Below, piece after piece: positions 8,851 to 18,904 of a stretch of 64,000 bases of DNA. The DNA is from Pseudomonadota bacterium. Its GTDB lineage: Bacteria; Pseudomonadota; Gammaproteobacteria; Steroidobacterales; Woeseiaceae. Made by a program: the position numbers and the translations under genes. The notes beneath the pieces are model-generated. The model was given only the letters and a program-made list of their open reading frames with translations. It had not been told where the DNA came from and ran no database searches. The stretch lies in assembly GCA_027618995.1 (NCBI GenBank), contig JAQCGO010000007.1, positions 1-64,000 on the forward strand, given 5' to 3'. Position 1 is the first letter of the stretch, and every line of letters starts with the position of its first letter.

Positions 8851-9717
8851 ATGTTACACAGTATGACAGGCTTTGCGCGACAGTCTGCCGAAACGGCTTT
8901 CGGCACCCTGAGCTGGGAGTTGCGTGCCGTCAACCATCGCTATCTCGAGGTGCAATTTCGCCTGCCGGACGAGCTGCGTCCCAAGGAGCAGGTTTTCAAG
9001 CAACAGATCAGTGCGGCGCTCAATCGCGGCAAAGTCGATGGCGGCCTGCACTTGCAACGCGCCAATGCACGGCAGGGCGACCTGCGGATCAATATGGAGT
9101 TGGTCAAACTGATTGGCCAGCGCGCGGCCGAAGTTGCCGCCAATCTGTCAGCGGCGGCGCCTTTGAATCCGCTCGATGTCCTGCGCTGGCCAGGCGTTAT
9201 CGCAGAGACGGAGTTCGACGCCGAGCCATTGATGGCCGCGGCATCAGAATTGCTCGACGAGACCCTCGCGGCATTGGCAGGCATGCGCGCCAGCGAAGGA
9301 GAACGCATAGCGGCGATGCTGATATCGCGCTGCGATGACATCGCTGGGATTGCGGCGAGCGTGCGCGAACGTATGCCGGACATTCTGCTCGCGGTGCGGG
9401 ACAAACAACGCGAGCGTATTGAACGTCTCGATGTCGCGGCTGATCCCGCGCGTCTCGAGGTAGAGCTCGCACTCGTTGCGCAGAAGCTCGACGTGGACGA
9501 GGAACTGGATCGGCTCGACAGCCACCTGACCGAGATTCGCGAGGCATTGACGAGCGGCGAGCCGGTCGGTCGGCGGCTCGATTTTCTCATGCAGGAACTG
9601 AACCGCGAAGCCAACACACTGGGCTCAAAGTCAGCCGACGCGCAAACGACCAAAGCAGCGGTTGAGCTCAAGGTGTTGATCGAGCAGATGCGCGAACAGA
9701 TACAAAACGTCGAGTGA
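8851..9717 (+). CDS. yicC: YicC family endoribonuclease
   Basis: 288 aa. Starts MLHSMTGFARQ, the invariant family N-terminus, and ends with the conserved block GRRLDFLMQELNREANTLGSKS and a terminal helix. YicC was long unassigned; the E. coli protein is reported as an endoribonuclease contributing to small-RNA decay. The ATG at 8851 is preferred to the TTG at 8845 because GGAG (8840-8843) is well spaced. gmk starts inside its last codons, giving the common yicC-gmk-rpoZ-spoT order. Confidence 0.93.
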   Translation: MLHSMTGFARQSAETAFGTLSWELRAVNHRYLEVQFRLPDELRPKEQVFKQQISAALNRGKVDGGLHLQRANARQGDLRINMELVKLIGQRAAEVAANLSAAAPLNPLDVLRWPGVIAETEFDAEPLMAAASELLDETLAALAGMRASEGERIAAMLISRCDDIAGIAASVRERMPDILLAVRDKQRERIERLDVAADPARLEVELALVAQKLDVDEELDRLDSHLTEIREALTSGEPVGRRLDFLMQELNREANTLGSKSADAQTTKAAVELKVLIEQMREQIQNVE

Positions 9718-9725
9718 CCGGACTC

Positions 9726-10349
9726 ATGGCTGATTCACCATCGCGCCTGTTTGTTTTTGCGGCTCCGTCCGGAGCCGGCAAGACGACGCTCGTGCATGCG
9801 ATGGTTCAGCACTACCCGGACTTGCGCTTTTCGGTTTCTTACACGACGCGCCTGCCACGCAGCAACGAGACCGACGGTGTGAATTACTTTTTCGTCAGCC
9901 GCGATGAGTTCGAGAAACTGCGTGCAGCAGGCGAATTGCTCGAATGGGCGACCGTGTTCGACAACCTGTACGGCACCAGCCGCGAACAGGTTGAGAAAAT
10001 TCTTGGCGACGGTCACAACGTGTTGCTCGAAATCGACTGGCAGGGCGCGCGCCAGGTAAGCGAGTCCATGCCGAAATGCGTCACCGTTTTCATCCTGCCG
10101 CCGTCACTGACCGAACTCGAACGGCGGCTGCGTGACCGCCGCACCGATAGCGAGGCCATTATTGCGCGCCGCCTGCGGGACGCTATCAGCGATATGCAGC
10201 GCTGGGACGAGTTCGACTACGTCATCATCAATGACAGGCTCGACCGGGCGGTCGCCGATCTCGATGCCGTCTTTGCGGGTCGCGGCGACGCCCAGTCCGT
10301 TGACAATGCCGCGCTACGCGCCAGGATCGTCGCAATCCTTGGTTTATAA
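9726..10349 (+). CDS. gmk: Guanylate kinase
   Basis: Phosphorylates GMP to GDP with ATP. 207 aa from ATG 9726; a GTG at 9714 would add 4 residues and overlap the yicC stop. P-loop APSGAGKTTLV lies near residue 13, the GMP-binding segment SYTTRLPRSNETDGVNYFF follows, and LLEIDWQGARQV and the LRDRRTDS lid are conserved. It sits beside spoT; GMK is a known (p)ppGpp target in several bacteria. Confidence 0.96.
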   Translation: MADSPSRLFVFAAPSGAGKTTLVHAMVQHYPDLRFSVSYTTRLPRSNETDGVNYFFVSRDEFEKLRAAGELLEWATVFDNLYGTSREQVEKILGDGHNVLLEIDWQGARQVSESMPKCVTVFILPPSLTELERRLRDRRTDSEAIIARRLRDAISDMQRWDEFDYVIINDRLDRAVADLDAVFAGRGDAQSVDNAALRARIVAILGL

Positions 10350-10425
10350 CTGTTTGGAATAAGCCGTTGTGAGGCTACCCGAATAAAGGCTACCTTAGCG
10401 GCCGCATTCACTTGGGAGCCCCAAC

Positions 10426-10707
10426 TTGGCCAGAATTACCGTTGAAGATTGCCTGGACAACATCGAGAACATATTTGAAATGGTGCTGGTCGCCGCCAAG
10501 CGTGCGCGCCGCGTCGCACACGGTGCCGAGCCCATGGTCGAGTTTGAGAACGACAAACCAACCGTCGTTGCCCTGCGTGAGATTGCGGCGGGCCTTGTTA
10601 CGCCAGCTATCCTGACCGAGATCGAGATTCCAAAGGCCAGCGAGTACATGCCGCCCGAGGTCATGGATGATGACCTGCCGTTGTGCGGTATCTCGATAGG
10701 CGACTGA
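10426..10707 (+). CDS. rpoZ: RNA polymerase omega subunit
   Basis: 93 aa, [10 protein letters not shown] start and the [11 protein letters not shown] / [14 protein letters not shown] core of omega. It assists assembly of beta-prime and forms part of the ppGpp-binding site. The start is TTG at 10426 with GGGAG at 10414-10418; no in-frame ATG is available at the conserved position. The C-terminal tail is longer and more acidic ([10 protein letters not shown]) than in E. coli. It lies between gmk and spoT, the classic order. Confidence 0.95.
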   Translation: MARITVEDCLDNIENIFEMVLVAAKRARRVAHGAEPMVEFENDKPTVVALREIAAGLVTPAILTEIEIPKASEYMPPEVMDDDLPLCGISIGD

Positions 10708-10772
10708 TTCACGGCCAACTCCGGCCCGCCCCGGCAGCGACAGCTTCCCGCTGACGCGGGTATGATCGGGGC

Positions 10773-12929
10773 ATGGATTACGCCGCAGCATTACTAACCA
10801 AATTGCCGGGTGCGTCGCGCCGCGACCTCGGCTTGCGCGATTTGCTCGACACCCTTGAGGTTTACCTGCCGAAAGAACAGGTCGACATGATCATGCGCGC
10901 GTATACGTTTGCTGCAGCGGCACACCGCGGCCAGACGCGCAAGACCGGCGAGCCCTACATTTCGCACCCGGTGGCTGTTGCCCAAGACCTGGCCGACATG
11001 CGGCTCGATGCGCAGGCGATCGCGGCAGCGATCCTGCACGACGTCGTCGAGGATACGGCCGTCAGCCTCGCCGATATCGAAAAGGATTTCGGCCCTGATG
11101 TTGCCGCACTCGTCGATGGGGTAAGCAAGCTCGACCAGATTGAGTTTCACAGCCGCGCCGAAGCGCAAGCCGAAAGTTTTCGCAAGATGATACTGGCGAT
11201 GATCGAGGATATTCGCGTCATCCTCGTCAAGCTGGCCGACCGCCTGCATAACATGCAGACGCTGGACGCCATGCCCGCCGCCAAGAAAGCCCGCATCGCC
11301 CGCGAAACGCTGGATATCTATGCGCCGATCGCCAACCGGCTCGGCATCAATCGCTTCAAAGTTGAGCTCGAGGATCTCGGTTTTCGCTATCTGTATCCGT
11401 TTCGCTACCGCGTGCTGAACAACGCGTTACAGCGCTCCAGAGGCAGCCAGAAGCCATTCGTCAAACGTATCTCGGACGAGATTGAAGCGACCCTGGCTAC
11501 CGAGGAGATCCAGGGTGAAGTAGTAGGCCGCGAAAAACATCTGTACAGCATCTATAAAAAGATGGCGGAGAAAAAACGTTCCCTGAACGAAGTGGTCGAT
11601 GTCTACGGTTTCCGGATCGTGGTTGAAGATGTGAACACCTGTTACCAGGTGCTCGGACTCGTACACAGCCTGTATAAACCCATGCCGGGCCGCTTCAAGG
11701 ATTACATCGCGATTCCGCGCGTCAATGGCTACCAGTCCCTGCATACCACACTGTTCGGGCCGAACGGCTTGCCGCTCGAGGTCCAGATTCGCACCCGTGA
11801 CATGCATCGTGTCGCCGAATCCGGCGTCGCATCGCATTGGCAATACAAGGCGGACGAGAAGTCGGATGCAACACCGCAACGGCGGGCGCGCGAGTGGCTG
11901 AAGAATCTCGCCGAACTGCAAAGATCGGGCACCTCGGAGGAGTTCCTCGAGAGCGTCAAGGTCGACCTGTTCCCGGACAAGATTTACGTGTTCACCCCAA
12001 CCGGTGACATCATGCCGTTACCGAAAGGGTCCACCACGGTGGATTTTGCCTATGCCGTGCACACCGACATCGGCGATCGCTGCGTCGCGACAAAGATTGA
12101 CCGCAACCTCGTGCCGCTGCGCACACAGCTACAGAACAGCCAGACGGTCGAGATAGTGACTAGCCGCGACGCCAAACCAAATCCCAACTGGCTGACCTTC
12201 GTCCGGACTGCCAAGGCCAGGACCGCGATCCGCCATCACATGAAAACCATGCGCACGAGCGAATCGACGGATCTCGGCAGACGCCTGCTCGACCAGTCGC
12301 TCAAGGACCTCGGCTCATCCGTGCGCAAGCTCGGCAAAGTCCGCATGAAAACTGCCATCGGAGAACTCGGCCTCGGTAGCAACGACGAATTGTTTGAACA
12401 GATCGGCCTCGGCGAGCGACTGGCACCGCTGGCGGCCCGTTTTCTTATGGGTGCCGACCAGGCGGGCAAACCCGGAGTTGGCCAGGCAAGCCTTGTTATT
12501 GCCGGGACCGAAGGGATGGTCGTCAGTTACGCGCGCTGTTGCCTGCCGATCCCGGGCGACGACGTCATGGGTTACCTGAGCTCGGGACGCGGCGTCGTCA
12601 TTCACCGTAACCAGTGCGGCAACCTCGCTATTTTCCGCAAGCAACCGGAAAAGTGGATCGCGGTCGGCTGGGAGGACGAAATCGACCGCGAATTCTCCAG
12701 CCAGATTTCAGTTGATACGCGCAACAAACCCGGCGTACTCGCCGAAGTTGCCTCGACCATTGCCGATAACGGCTCGAATATCGAACAGGTATCAGTCCTG
12801 GGGCGACATGAAGACTGCTCGGTACTTTCATTTGTATTGCAGGTGCGCAACCGTCAGCACCTCGCACAAATCATGCGTGCCGTACGCAAGATGTCGAATG
12901 TACTGCGCGTATCACGCGATTGCGCGTAA
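10773..12929 (+). CDS. spoT: Bifunctional (p)ppGpp synthetase/hydrolase SpoT
   Basis: 718-aa long RelA/SpoT homologue controlling the stringent response. The HD hydrolase domain shows [16 protein letters not shown] and HDVVEDT near residues 88-95, so hydrolase activity is expected. The synthetase region has [13 protein letters not shown] and [23 protein letters not shown] domain ([19 protein letters not shown]), a conserved-cysteine segment ([12 protein letters not shown]) and a C-terminal ACT domain ([16 protein letters not shown]) follow. No catalytic motif is missing. ridA follows 31 nt downstream. Confidence 0.97.
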   Translation: MDYAAALLTKLPGASRRDLGLRDLLDTLEVYLPKEQVDMIMRAYTFAAAAHRGQTRKTGEPYISHPVAVAQDLADMRLDAQAIAAAILHDVVEDTAVSLADIEKDFGPDVAALVDGVSKLDQIEFHSRAEAQAESFRKMILAMIEDIRVILVKLADRLHNMQTLDAMPAAKKARIARETLDIYAPIANRLGINRFKVELEDLGFRYLYPFRYRVLNNALQRSRGSQKPFVKRISDEIEATLATEEIQGEVVGREKHLYSIYKKMAEKKRSLNEVVDVYGFRIVVEDVNTCYQVLGLVHSLYKPMPGRFKDYIAIPRVNGYQSLHTTLFGPNGLPLEVQIRTRDMHRVAESGVASHWQYKADEKSDATPQRRAREWLKNLAELQRSGTSEEFLESVKVDLFPDKIYVFTPTGDIMPLPKGSTTVDFAYAVHTDIGDRCVATKIDRNLVPLRTQLQNSQTVEIVTSRDAKPNPNWLTFVRTAKARTAIRHHMKTMRTSESTDLGRRLLDQSLKDLGSSVRKLGKVRMKTAIGELGLGSNDELFEQIGLGERLAPLAARFLMGADQAGKPGVGQASLVIAGTEGMVVSYARCCLPIPGDDVMGYLSSGRGVVIHRNQCGNLAIFRKQPEKWIAVGWEDEIDREFSSQISVDTRNKPGVLAEVASTIADNGSNIEQVSVLGRHEDCSVLSFVLQVRNRQHLAQIMRAVRKMSNVLRVSRDCA

Positions 12930-12960
12930 CGCCAACTTACAAGGGAGCGGCAGCAAGACA

Positions 12961-13341
12961 ATGAGCAAGCAATCCATACATAGCGACCAGGCACCGGCCG
13001 CGATCGGCACATACTCACAAGCGATCCGGGTTGGCGATCTGGTCTTTTTGTCCGGGCAGATACCGCTTGATCCGGCGACGATGGAGGTTGTCGCTGGTGA
13101 TTTCGAAGCGCGCGCCCGACGCGTGTTCGACAATCTTCGCGCGGTGGCTGAAGCGGCCGGCAGCGATCTCGACCACGTCGTCAAGCTGACCGTTTTTCTG
13201 ACCGACCTGAGCAACTTTGCCACCGTCAACCGCGTCATGCAGGACTACTTCACCGAACCATTTCCGGCGCGTGCCGCCGTCGGCGTCGCGGCGTTGCCGA
13301 AAGGGGTCGACGTCGAGGCCGATGCGATCCTCGCGGTCTGA
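12961..13341 (+). CDS. ridA: RidA family reactive enamine/imine deaminase
   Basis: 126 aa. Hydrolyses reactive 2-aminoacrylate-type intermediates made by PLP enzymes. Family signatures are [24 protein letters not shown] near the N-terminus, the central [12 protein letters not shown] strand, and [19 protein letters not shown]-like sequence with the catalytic Arg at the C-terminus. ATG at 12961 follows GGGAGCGG about 12 nt upstream. The spoT-ridA-recG order is widespread in gammaproteobacteria. Confidence 0.95.
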   Translation: MSKQSIHSDQAPAAIGTYSQAIRVGDLVFLSGQIPLDPATMEVVAGDFEARARRVFDNLRAVAEAAGSDLDHVVKLTVFLTDLSNFATVNRVMQDYFTEPFPARAAVGVAALPKGVDVEADAILAV

Positions 13342-13346
13342 AGCAT

Positions 13347-15428
13347 TTGGCCTTGCCTGGTCTCGCTGCGCCGCTCACTGAGCTCAAGGGCGTTGGGCCG
13401 GCACTCGCGGTCAAGCTCGAGCGGCTCGGCCTGTTTCGCATCGAGGACTTGTTGTTCCTGCTGCCGCTGCGTTACGAAGATCGCACACAGCGGGTCAAGC
13501 TTGGCGCACTCGAAGTCGGCGAGCGTTGCCTGGTCAGCGGTGAGGTGCAACTCGCAGAAACTGTTTTTCGCGGTCGCCGCAACCTGCTGGTGCGTATCAG
13601 CGATGGCAGCGGCCAGCTGACCCTGCGTTTTTTTCATTTTTCGCGACAGCAACAGGCGCAATTTCTGCGTGGTATCGGTGTCAGTTGTTTCGGCGAGGTG
13701 CGAAAAGGGCCGATCGGGCTGGAGATGGTGCATCCCGAGTATCGGCTACTGCGTGGCGAGCAGGGCTCCGCCAGCAACGACACCCTGACACCGATCTACG
13801 CGGGCACGGAAGGCGTGCAACAAGGACGGATTCGCAGCCTCACCGATCAGGCCCTGCACATCATGGCGGCAGCACCACCGCAGGAACTGCTGCCGGATGC
13901 CGTCAAACAGAAGCTCGCCGTGCCCGAGCTCGCTGCAGCGATTCGCTACCTGCACCGACCGCCGCCTGATGCCGATGTCGCCGCGATCATGGCCGGCAAA
14001 CATCCCTGCCAGCGGCGGCTGGCCTTTGAGGAGTTGCTGGCGCACTACATGAGCCTGCGCAATTTGCGCGAACTCGCACGCAGCGAAAACGCGATCGCAC
14101 TCCGCGACGGTGATGCGCTGATCACGAAGTTTATGCAATCCCTGCCTTTCGAATTAACCACCGCGCAGCGGCGTGTCATTACCGAAATCCTGGCAGATCT
14201 GAAGTCACCGCATCCCATGATGCGGCTGATTCAGGGCGATGTTGGTTCGGGGAAAACGGTGGTCGCCGCGGTCGCCTGTTTGCGGGCCGTCGGTTCCGGG
14301 CTACAGGCCGCGATCATGGCACCGACCGAATTGCTGGCCGAACAGCATTGGCGAAGTTTCAGTACGTGGCTGGAACCGCTGGGGCTGCGGCCGGCCTGGT
14401 TGAGCGGCAGTCAACGAGCAGCCGCACGGCATGAATCGCTTGCTGCCATAGCCGACGGCAGTGCCGGACTCACGATTGGCACGCATGCCCTGTTTCAGGA
14501 AGGCGTCAGATTCCGCCAACTGGCACTGGTGGTGATCGACGAACAACATCGTTTCGGCGTACACCAGCGCGTCGCACTGCGCGAAAAAGGTGTGTCCGAA
14601 CAAGGCTACCCACATCAGCTGGTGATGACGGCAACACCGATACCGCGGACGCTGGCGATGGCGGCCTATGCCGATCTCGACACATCGATCATCGACGAGT
14701 TGCCGCCTGGCAGGCAGCCCGTACAGACCGTCGCATTGCCGGAGACACGTCGCGAGGAAGTTATCGAGCGCGTGCGCGCTGCCTGTCGGGCGGGCCAGCA
14801 GGCCTACTGGGTGTGCCCGCTCATCGAGGAATCGGAAATACTGGACTATGAAGCCGCCGCGGCAAGTTACGCGATGCTGGGCGAGGCGCTGCCTGACGTG
14901 CGTGTCGGGCTTGTGCACGGCCGCATGCGCTCCGCCGAGAAAGAGCTTGGTATGCGTGCGTTCAACAACGGCACCATTCAATTACTGGTCGCGACCACCG
15001 TGATCGAGGTTGGCGTCGATGTGGCCAATGCCAGCCTGATGATTGTCGAAAACGCGGAGCGCATGGGTCTCTCGCAGTTGCATCAGTTACGGGGGCGGGT
15101 GGGTCGTGGCAAGGTGCAGAGTCATTGCGTGTTGCTGTACAAGCCGCCGCTCGGGCAGCTTGCTCGCAGCCGCCTTGCCGTACTGCGCGACAGCAACGAT
15201 GGCTTCGTCGTCGCGCAACGCGATCTGGAATTACGCGGCCCGGGCGAATTGCTCGGTACGCGACAGACCGGCCTGCCTGACTATCGCATCGCCAACCTGG
15301 TCCGTGATGCAGAGCTGATGCCAGAGGTCCAGCTGGCCGCTGAATCCATTCGACAAAGTTCACCGGCCATCGCCGCCGCAATTGTGCGGCGCTGGCTGGG
15401 CGACGCGGGGCGCTACGGAAAGGTCTGA
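13347..15428 (+). CDS. recG: ATP-dependent DNA helicase RecG
   Basis: 693-aa branch-migration helicase that reverses stalled forks and processes recombination intermediates. An N-terminal wedge domain (LKGVGPALAVKLERLG helix-hairpin, then OB fold) precedes the SF2 core: Walker A GDVGSGKTVVAA, DEQH box VIDEQHRFGVHQR, ATPIPRTLAM and motif VI LRGRVGRGK. The start is taken as TTG at 13347, six bases after the ridA stop; the RBS is weak and a second TTG lies two codons on. Confidence 0.95.
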   Translation: MALPGLAAPLTELKGVGPALAVKLERLGLFRIEDLLFLLPLRYEDRTQRVKLGALEVGERCLVSGEVQLAETVFRGRRNLLVRISDGSGQLTLRFFHFSRQQQAQFLRGIGVSCFGEVRKGPIGLEMVHPEYRLLRGEQGSASNDTLTPIYAGTEGVQQGRIRSLTDQALHIMAAAPPQELLPDAVKQKLAVPELAAAIRYLHRPPPDADVAAIMAGKHPCQRRLAFEELLAHYMSLRNLRELARSENAIALRDGDALITKFMQSLPFELTTAQRRVITEILADLKSPHPMMRLIQGDVGSGKTVVAAVACLRAVGSGLQAAIMAPTELLAEQHWRSFSTWLEPLGLRPAWLSGSQRAAARHESLAAIADGSAGLTIGTHALFQEGVRFRQLALVVIDEQHRFGVHQRVALREKGVSEQGYPHQLVMTATPIPRTLAMAAYADLDTSIIDELPPGRQPVQTVALPETRREEVIERVRAACRAGQQAYWVCPLIEESEILDYEAAAASYAMLGEALPDVRVGLVHGRMRSAEKELGMRAFNNGTIQLLVATTVIEVGVDVANASLMIVENAERMGLSQLHQLRGRVGRGKVQSHCVLLYKPPLGQLARSRLAVLRDSNDGFVVAQRDLELRGPGELLGTRQTGLPDYRIANLVRDAELMPEVQLAAESIRQSSPAIAAAIVRRWLGDAGRYGKV

Positions 15429-15450
15429 CATTGGGCTAAACTGACGCCGC

Positions 15451-16350
15451 ATGAAAAAGCTTCTCACTGATCTGTTACCACGCGGCGTCATCACGCAGTT
15501 GCGCAATTACGCGAAGCTCATGCGCATCGATAAGCCCATCGGTATATGGCTGTTGCTTTGGCCCGTGTTGTGGGCGTTGTGGCTGGCGGGTGAAGGCCAT
15601 CCCGACCAGGGATTGTTTGTCGTCTTCGTGGTCGGCGTTTTCGTCATGCGCTCGGCGGGCTGCGTGCTCAACGACTATGCCGATCGCAATATTGATCCGT
15701 ATGTTGAGCGGACGCGTACGCGACCGATCGCTTCGGGTGCAGTGGCACCGATTGAGGCGCTGATTCTGTTTGCGGCACTGGGCCTGATCGCCATTGGCCT
15801 TGCAACTTTGCTGAACAAGCCCGCGCAGCTACTCGCCATCGCCGCCGCTGCGCTGACCATCATTTATCCGTTCGTGAAACGCTTCGTATCGATTCCGCAG
15901 TTTGTCCTCGGTGCCGCTTTTGGCTGGGCCGTGCCGATGGTCTTTGCGGCACAGACCGGCGCAACATCGCAGCTCGCATGGCTGGTGTTCGGCGTGGCGC
16001 TGGTATGGGCCGTTGTCTACGATACTTTTTACGCCATGGTAGATCGCAAGGACGACGTCAAACTTGGCGCCAAGTCCACCGCTATCCTGTTCGGTGAGGT
16101 CGACCTTTTTGTCGTCGCCGGCTTGCAGGTGTTGATGCTGGTCGGGCTAGTGCTGGTCGGGTTGCGGGCAGCGCTGGGATTCTGGTTCTACGCATCGGTC
16201 GCCTTCGCCGCCTGTCTGATGGCCTATCACCTCTGGCTGGCACGAGACCGGCAACCGGCCGGCTGTTTCGCCGCCTTCCTGCACAATCACTGGATCGGCC
16301 TTGTGGTGTTCGGCGGCATCGTTATGCACTACACCTTCAACCCCGTATAG
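15451..16350 (+). CDS. ubiA: 4-hydroxybenzoate octaprenyltransferase
   Basis: 299-aa multi-pass membrane prenyltransferase attaching the polyprenyl tail to 4-hydroxybenzoate in ubiquinone synthesis. Shows the first Asp-rich motif NDYADRNIDP near residue 73, followed by RTRTRPIASGA, and the second YDTFYAMVDRKDD near 190. About eight hydrophobic helices are visible. The paralogous heme O synthase in this window (23588) has a different first motif, so the two are not confused. Convergent with comF, 15 nt between stops. Confidence 0.95.
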   Translation: MKKLLTDLLPRGVITQLRNYAKLMRIDKPIGIWLLLWPVLWALWLAGEGHPDQGLFVVFVVGVFVMRSAGCVLNDYADRNIDPYVERTRTRPIASGAVAPIEALILFAALGLIAIGLATLLNKPAQLLAIAAAALTIIYPFVKRFVSIPQFVLGAAFGWAVPMVFAAQTGATSQLAWLVFGVALVWAVVYDTFYAMVDRKDDVKLGAKSTAILFGEVDLFVVAGLQVLMLVGLVLVGLRAALGFWFYASVAFAACLMAYHLWLARDRQPAGCFAAFLHNHWIGLVVFGGIVMHYTFNPV

Positions 16351-16365
16351 AAGTCCGGGTCGGGG

Positions 16366-16998
16366 TCAGGTGCGAGCCACCGCGAGTACACTGACCTTCG
16401 CCGCTCCTGCGGCGAGCGCCGCCTGCGCAAGTTCGCGGCAGGTTGCCCCGGTAGTAATGACGTCATCCATGATCAGCACGTGTCGTGACGGCGCTGAACG
16501 CCGAGCCGCGAATGCCGCACGAAGGTTGGCGCTCCGTGCCTCGGCCTCGAGTCCGGACTGATACGGCGTTGCCCGACGGCGGCGGATGTTGCAGAGCATC
16601 GGCAACCCAGTGCTCGACTGTAATGCTGCGCACAACTCCACCGCCTGGTTGAAGCCGCGCTGCGCGTGCCTGCGCCAGTGCAGCGGCACCGGCAGCAGGG
16701 CATCGATATCATCCGGCAGGTCGCGCATGACACGTGCCAGCAGCACCGCGAATGCCGGCACGTAGTCGAGTCGACGTCGGAACTTGAGCGCCTTGAGTGC
16801 AGCATCGACAGGAAACGCATAGTCGAACAACGCCGCGGCCACCTCGAACGGCGGCTCATGTTCGGTGAACAACTCGGCACGCCAGGGCAGGTCGTCCAGG
16901 CAGCCCGCGCAAATGTACGGCAGATGGGTAGAGCAACGCGTGCCGCAAAAAACACAGTTATGCGACAGCAAAAGTTGTGCAACACGTTGCAGGATCAT
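16366..16998 (-). CDS. ComF family protein (phosphoribosyltransferase-like)
   Basis: 210 aa. The N-terminus carries a four-cysteine zinc-ribbon-like segment (CVFCGTRC...CAGC, residues 16-35). The C-terminal half has the PRPP-binding loop VLIMDDVITTGATCREL near residue 165, the type I phosphoribosyltransferase signature. ComFC proteins are needed for natural transformation in some bacteria; enzymatic activity is not established. It is divergent from bioC, as in xanthomonads and other gammaproteobacteria. Confidence 0.9.
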   Translation of the reverse strand: MILQRVAQLLLSHNCVFCGTRCSTHLPYICAGCLDDLPWRAELFTEHEPPFEVAAALFDYAFPVDAALKALKFRRRLDYVPAFAVLLARVMRDLPDDIDALLPVPLHWRRHAQRGFNQAVELCAALQSSTGLPMLCNIRRRRATPYQSGLEAEARSANLRAAFAARRSAPSRHVLIMDDVITTGATCRELAQAALAAGAAKVSVLAVART

Positions 16999-17079
16999 CG
17001 TGGCATTGTGCCGGCTGCATCGTCGCGTCGCGCCCGGCTAAACTGCACGATTCGCAGACAAAACTGGTAACGTGCGCCG

Positions 17080-17949
17080 ATGCATCCGGCGAATTACAAA
17101 CCGACTCTTCGCGCACACGATGTGCGCCGCAGATTCGACCGTGCCGCCGACGGCTTTGATGAATTTGACTTCGTGCATACGGTAACGCGCGACGGTCTGC
17201 TGGCGCGGCTGGCGCCGATGCTGGTCGACGCCAGGACAGTGGTCGACCTTGGCTGCGCGACCGGCGCGGCGTACGAGCCCTTGCGCCAGCGCTTTCGCGG
17301 CGCGCACATAGTTGCAGTCGATTTTTCGCCTCGCATGTTGCGCCGCGCCGCCCGTCGACGTGGCTGGTTTTCGAAGTATTCCTTGTTGCAGGCCGATGCG
17401 ACCGCGATTCCGCTGGCGGATCAGAGCGTGGACGTCGTGTTCTGCAATCAGCTGCTGCCGTGGATCTCGGATGCGGCCGCGCTGTTCGCCGAAGTGGGCC
17501 GCATACTGCGTGAGAATGGCCTGTTTCTGTTTGCCGCGCTTGGGCCAGACAGTCTTGTCGGGCTGCGTAATGCCTGGCAGGCCGTTGACGCCGGGCCCCA
17601 CGTGAGCTTCTTTCCGGACATGCACAACCTCGGTGATGCCGCGGTGCGGGCGGGCCTGCGCGACCCGGTGCTCGACGTCGACAGGCTCAGTGTGACCTAT
17701 ACCGATGCCGCGGCCCTGTTCCGCGACCTTACCGGCAGCGGCGCGCGTAACAGCCTGGCCGGCCGGCTCCCGTCGCTGACCAGCAAGCAGCGTTTCCAGC
17801 GCATGACCGAGGCGCTGCCGCAGGCAGGCGGCGACCGCCTTATCGAGCTCGATCTGGAGCTGGTTTACGGGCATTGCTGGGGTTCCGGCCCGCGGCCACG
17901 GGACGGCGAGTTTCACGTCGCGGTCGACCGAATCGGTCGACGATCGTAA
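17080..17949 (+). CDS. bioC: SAM-dependent methyltransferase, BioC-like (malonyl-ACP O-methyltransferase)
   Basis: 289 aa. The class I methyltransferase core begins with VVDLGCATGAAY (motif I, near residue 49; GCATG in place of the common GCGTG), then AVDFSPRML, and LLQADATAIPLADQSVDVVFCNQLLPW, typical of BioC. The N-terminal VRRRFDRAADGFD is also a BioC hallmark. BioC methylates malonyl-ACP to start pimelate synthesis for biotin. Other bio genes are absent here, so assignment rests on sequence and on the comF/bioC/cox context. Confidence 0.8.
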   Translation: MHPANYKPTLRAHDVRRRFDRAADGFDEFDFVHTVTRDGLLARLAPMLVDARTVVDLGCATGAAYEPLRQRFRGAHIVAVDFSPRMLRRAARRRGWFSKYSLLQADATAIPLADQSVDVVFCNQLLPWISDAAALFAEVGRILRENGLFLFAALGPDSLVGLRNAWQAVDAGPHVSFFPDMHNLGDAAVRAGLRDPVLDVDRLSVTYTDAAALFRDLTGSGARNSLAGRLPSLTSKQRFQRMTEALPQAGGDRLIELDLELVYGHCWGSGPRPRDGEFHVAVDRIGRRS

Positions 17950-18115
17950 GGTGTTGTTAATTAAAATATAACTGTTCGGCCCTGGCGCTTGGCAGAATTG
18001 CATGGCCAGAGTTGTTTCAGTAAACTTCGCAGGCTGTTTTGTCGGCGCATCAGCCTGATTGCCGACAACCGGAAACAGATGCGGCTCATGGCTGGGCCCG
18101 CAGGATGATCAAGCA
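17950..18115 (+). promoter_or_regulatory. Leader of the cytochrome oxidase operon
   Basis: This 166-bp gap begins with an unusually AT-rich stretch (17957-17971) containing TATAAC, a possible -10 with no good -35 at the right distance. It is the only gap large enough to hold a promoter for the cox genes downstream. No small gene or terminator is evident. Confidence 0.3.
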
Positions 18116-18904
18116 ATGATTCGAAAACTTTTTCTCAGCGTACTCGGCCTGGTCTGGGCGAGTGCGGCAAGCGCCGACTTCGCGCTGAATATGCGCGAAG
18201 GCATCACGGAACTCAGCACCGAAACCTACGCGCTCCACATGCTCGTGTTCTGGGTATGTGTCGGCATCGGCGTCGTCGTCTTTGGCGTCATGCTTGTTTC
18301 GCTGTTCCTGCATCGCAAGTCGCGTGGTGTGAAACCGGCCAGCTTTTCGCATAGCACCACTGCGGAAGTGATCTGGACCATCATTCCGTGCCTGATCCTG
18401 CTGTTCATGGCCGTGCCGGCCGCCGAGACCATGATCAAGCTCGAAGACTCGCGCAATCCGGACATGTCGATTGTCATTACCGCTCACCAGTGGCGCTGGC
18501 ATTACAAGTATCAGGACGAGGGCATCGAGTTTTACTCGAGCCTCGCATTGCCGAGCATGCAGGCACGCATAAAAAACTCCGGCGTCGATCCGTTCAGTGT
18601 CGACAACTACCTGCTCGAGGTCGATCGGCCGCTGGTCGTACCGCGCGGCGCGAAGGTTCGCGTGCTGCTGACATCCAATGACGTCGTGCACGCCTGGTGG
18701 GTCCCTGATCTTGCGATCAAAAAAGACGCCGTTCCGGGCATGGTCAATGAAACGTGGTTCCGCGCCGATGTGGCGGGCACCTATCGCGGCCAGTGCGCCG
18801 AGTTGTGTGGCAAGGATCACGGCTATATGCCGGTGGTTGTCGAAGTACTTGAGGCGGATGCTTATGCGGCCTGGATCGCAGCTCGCACCGGGAGTAACGA
18901 ATAA
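18116..18904 (+). CDS. coxB: Cytochrome c oxidase subunit II
   Basis: 262 aa. A signal peptide (residues 1-22, ending SAASA) is followed by two membrane helices and a periplasmic cupredoxin domain. The CuA site is complete: His in VVHAWWVPDL, then CAELCGKDHGYM near residue 226, which supplies two Cys, Glu, His and Met. There is no C-terminal heme c domain, so it is an aa3-type rather than a caa3-type subunit. ATG at 18116 has AGGA about 12 nt upstream; an in-frame extension to 18059 lacks signal-peptide character. It overlaps ctaD by 1 nt. Confidence 0.96.
   Translation: MIRKLFLSVLGLVWASAASADFALNMREGITELSTETYALHMLVFWVCVGIGVVVFGVMLVSLFLHRKSRGVKPASFSHSTTAEVIWTIIPCLILLFMAVPAAETMIKLEDSRNPDMSIVITAHQWRWHYKYQDEGIEFYSSLALPSMQARIKNSGVDPFSVDNYLLEVDRPLVVPRGAKVRVLLTSNDVVHAWWVPDLAIKKDAVPGMVNETWFRADVAGTYRGQCAELCGKDHGYMPVVVEVLEADAYAAWIAARTGSNE

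Noticed and set aside
17038-18003. 321-codon minus-strand ORF opposite bioC
   Set aside because: Shadow of bioC; composition is typical antisense and no RBS or motif is visible.
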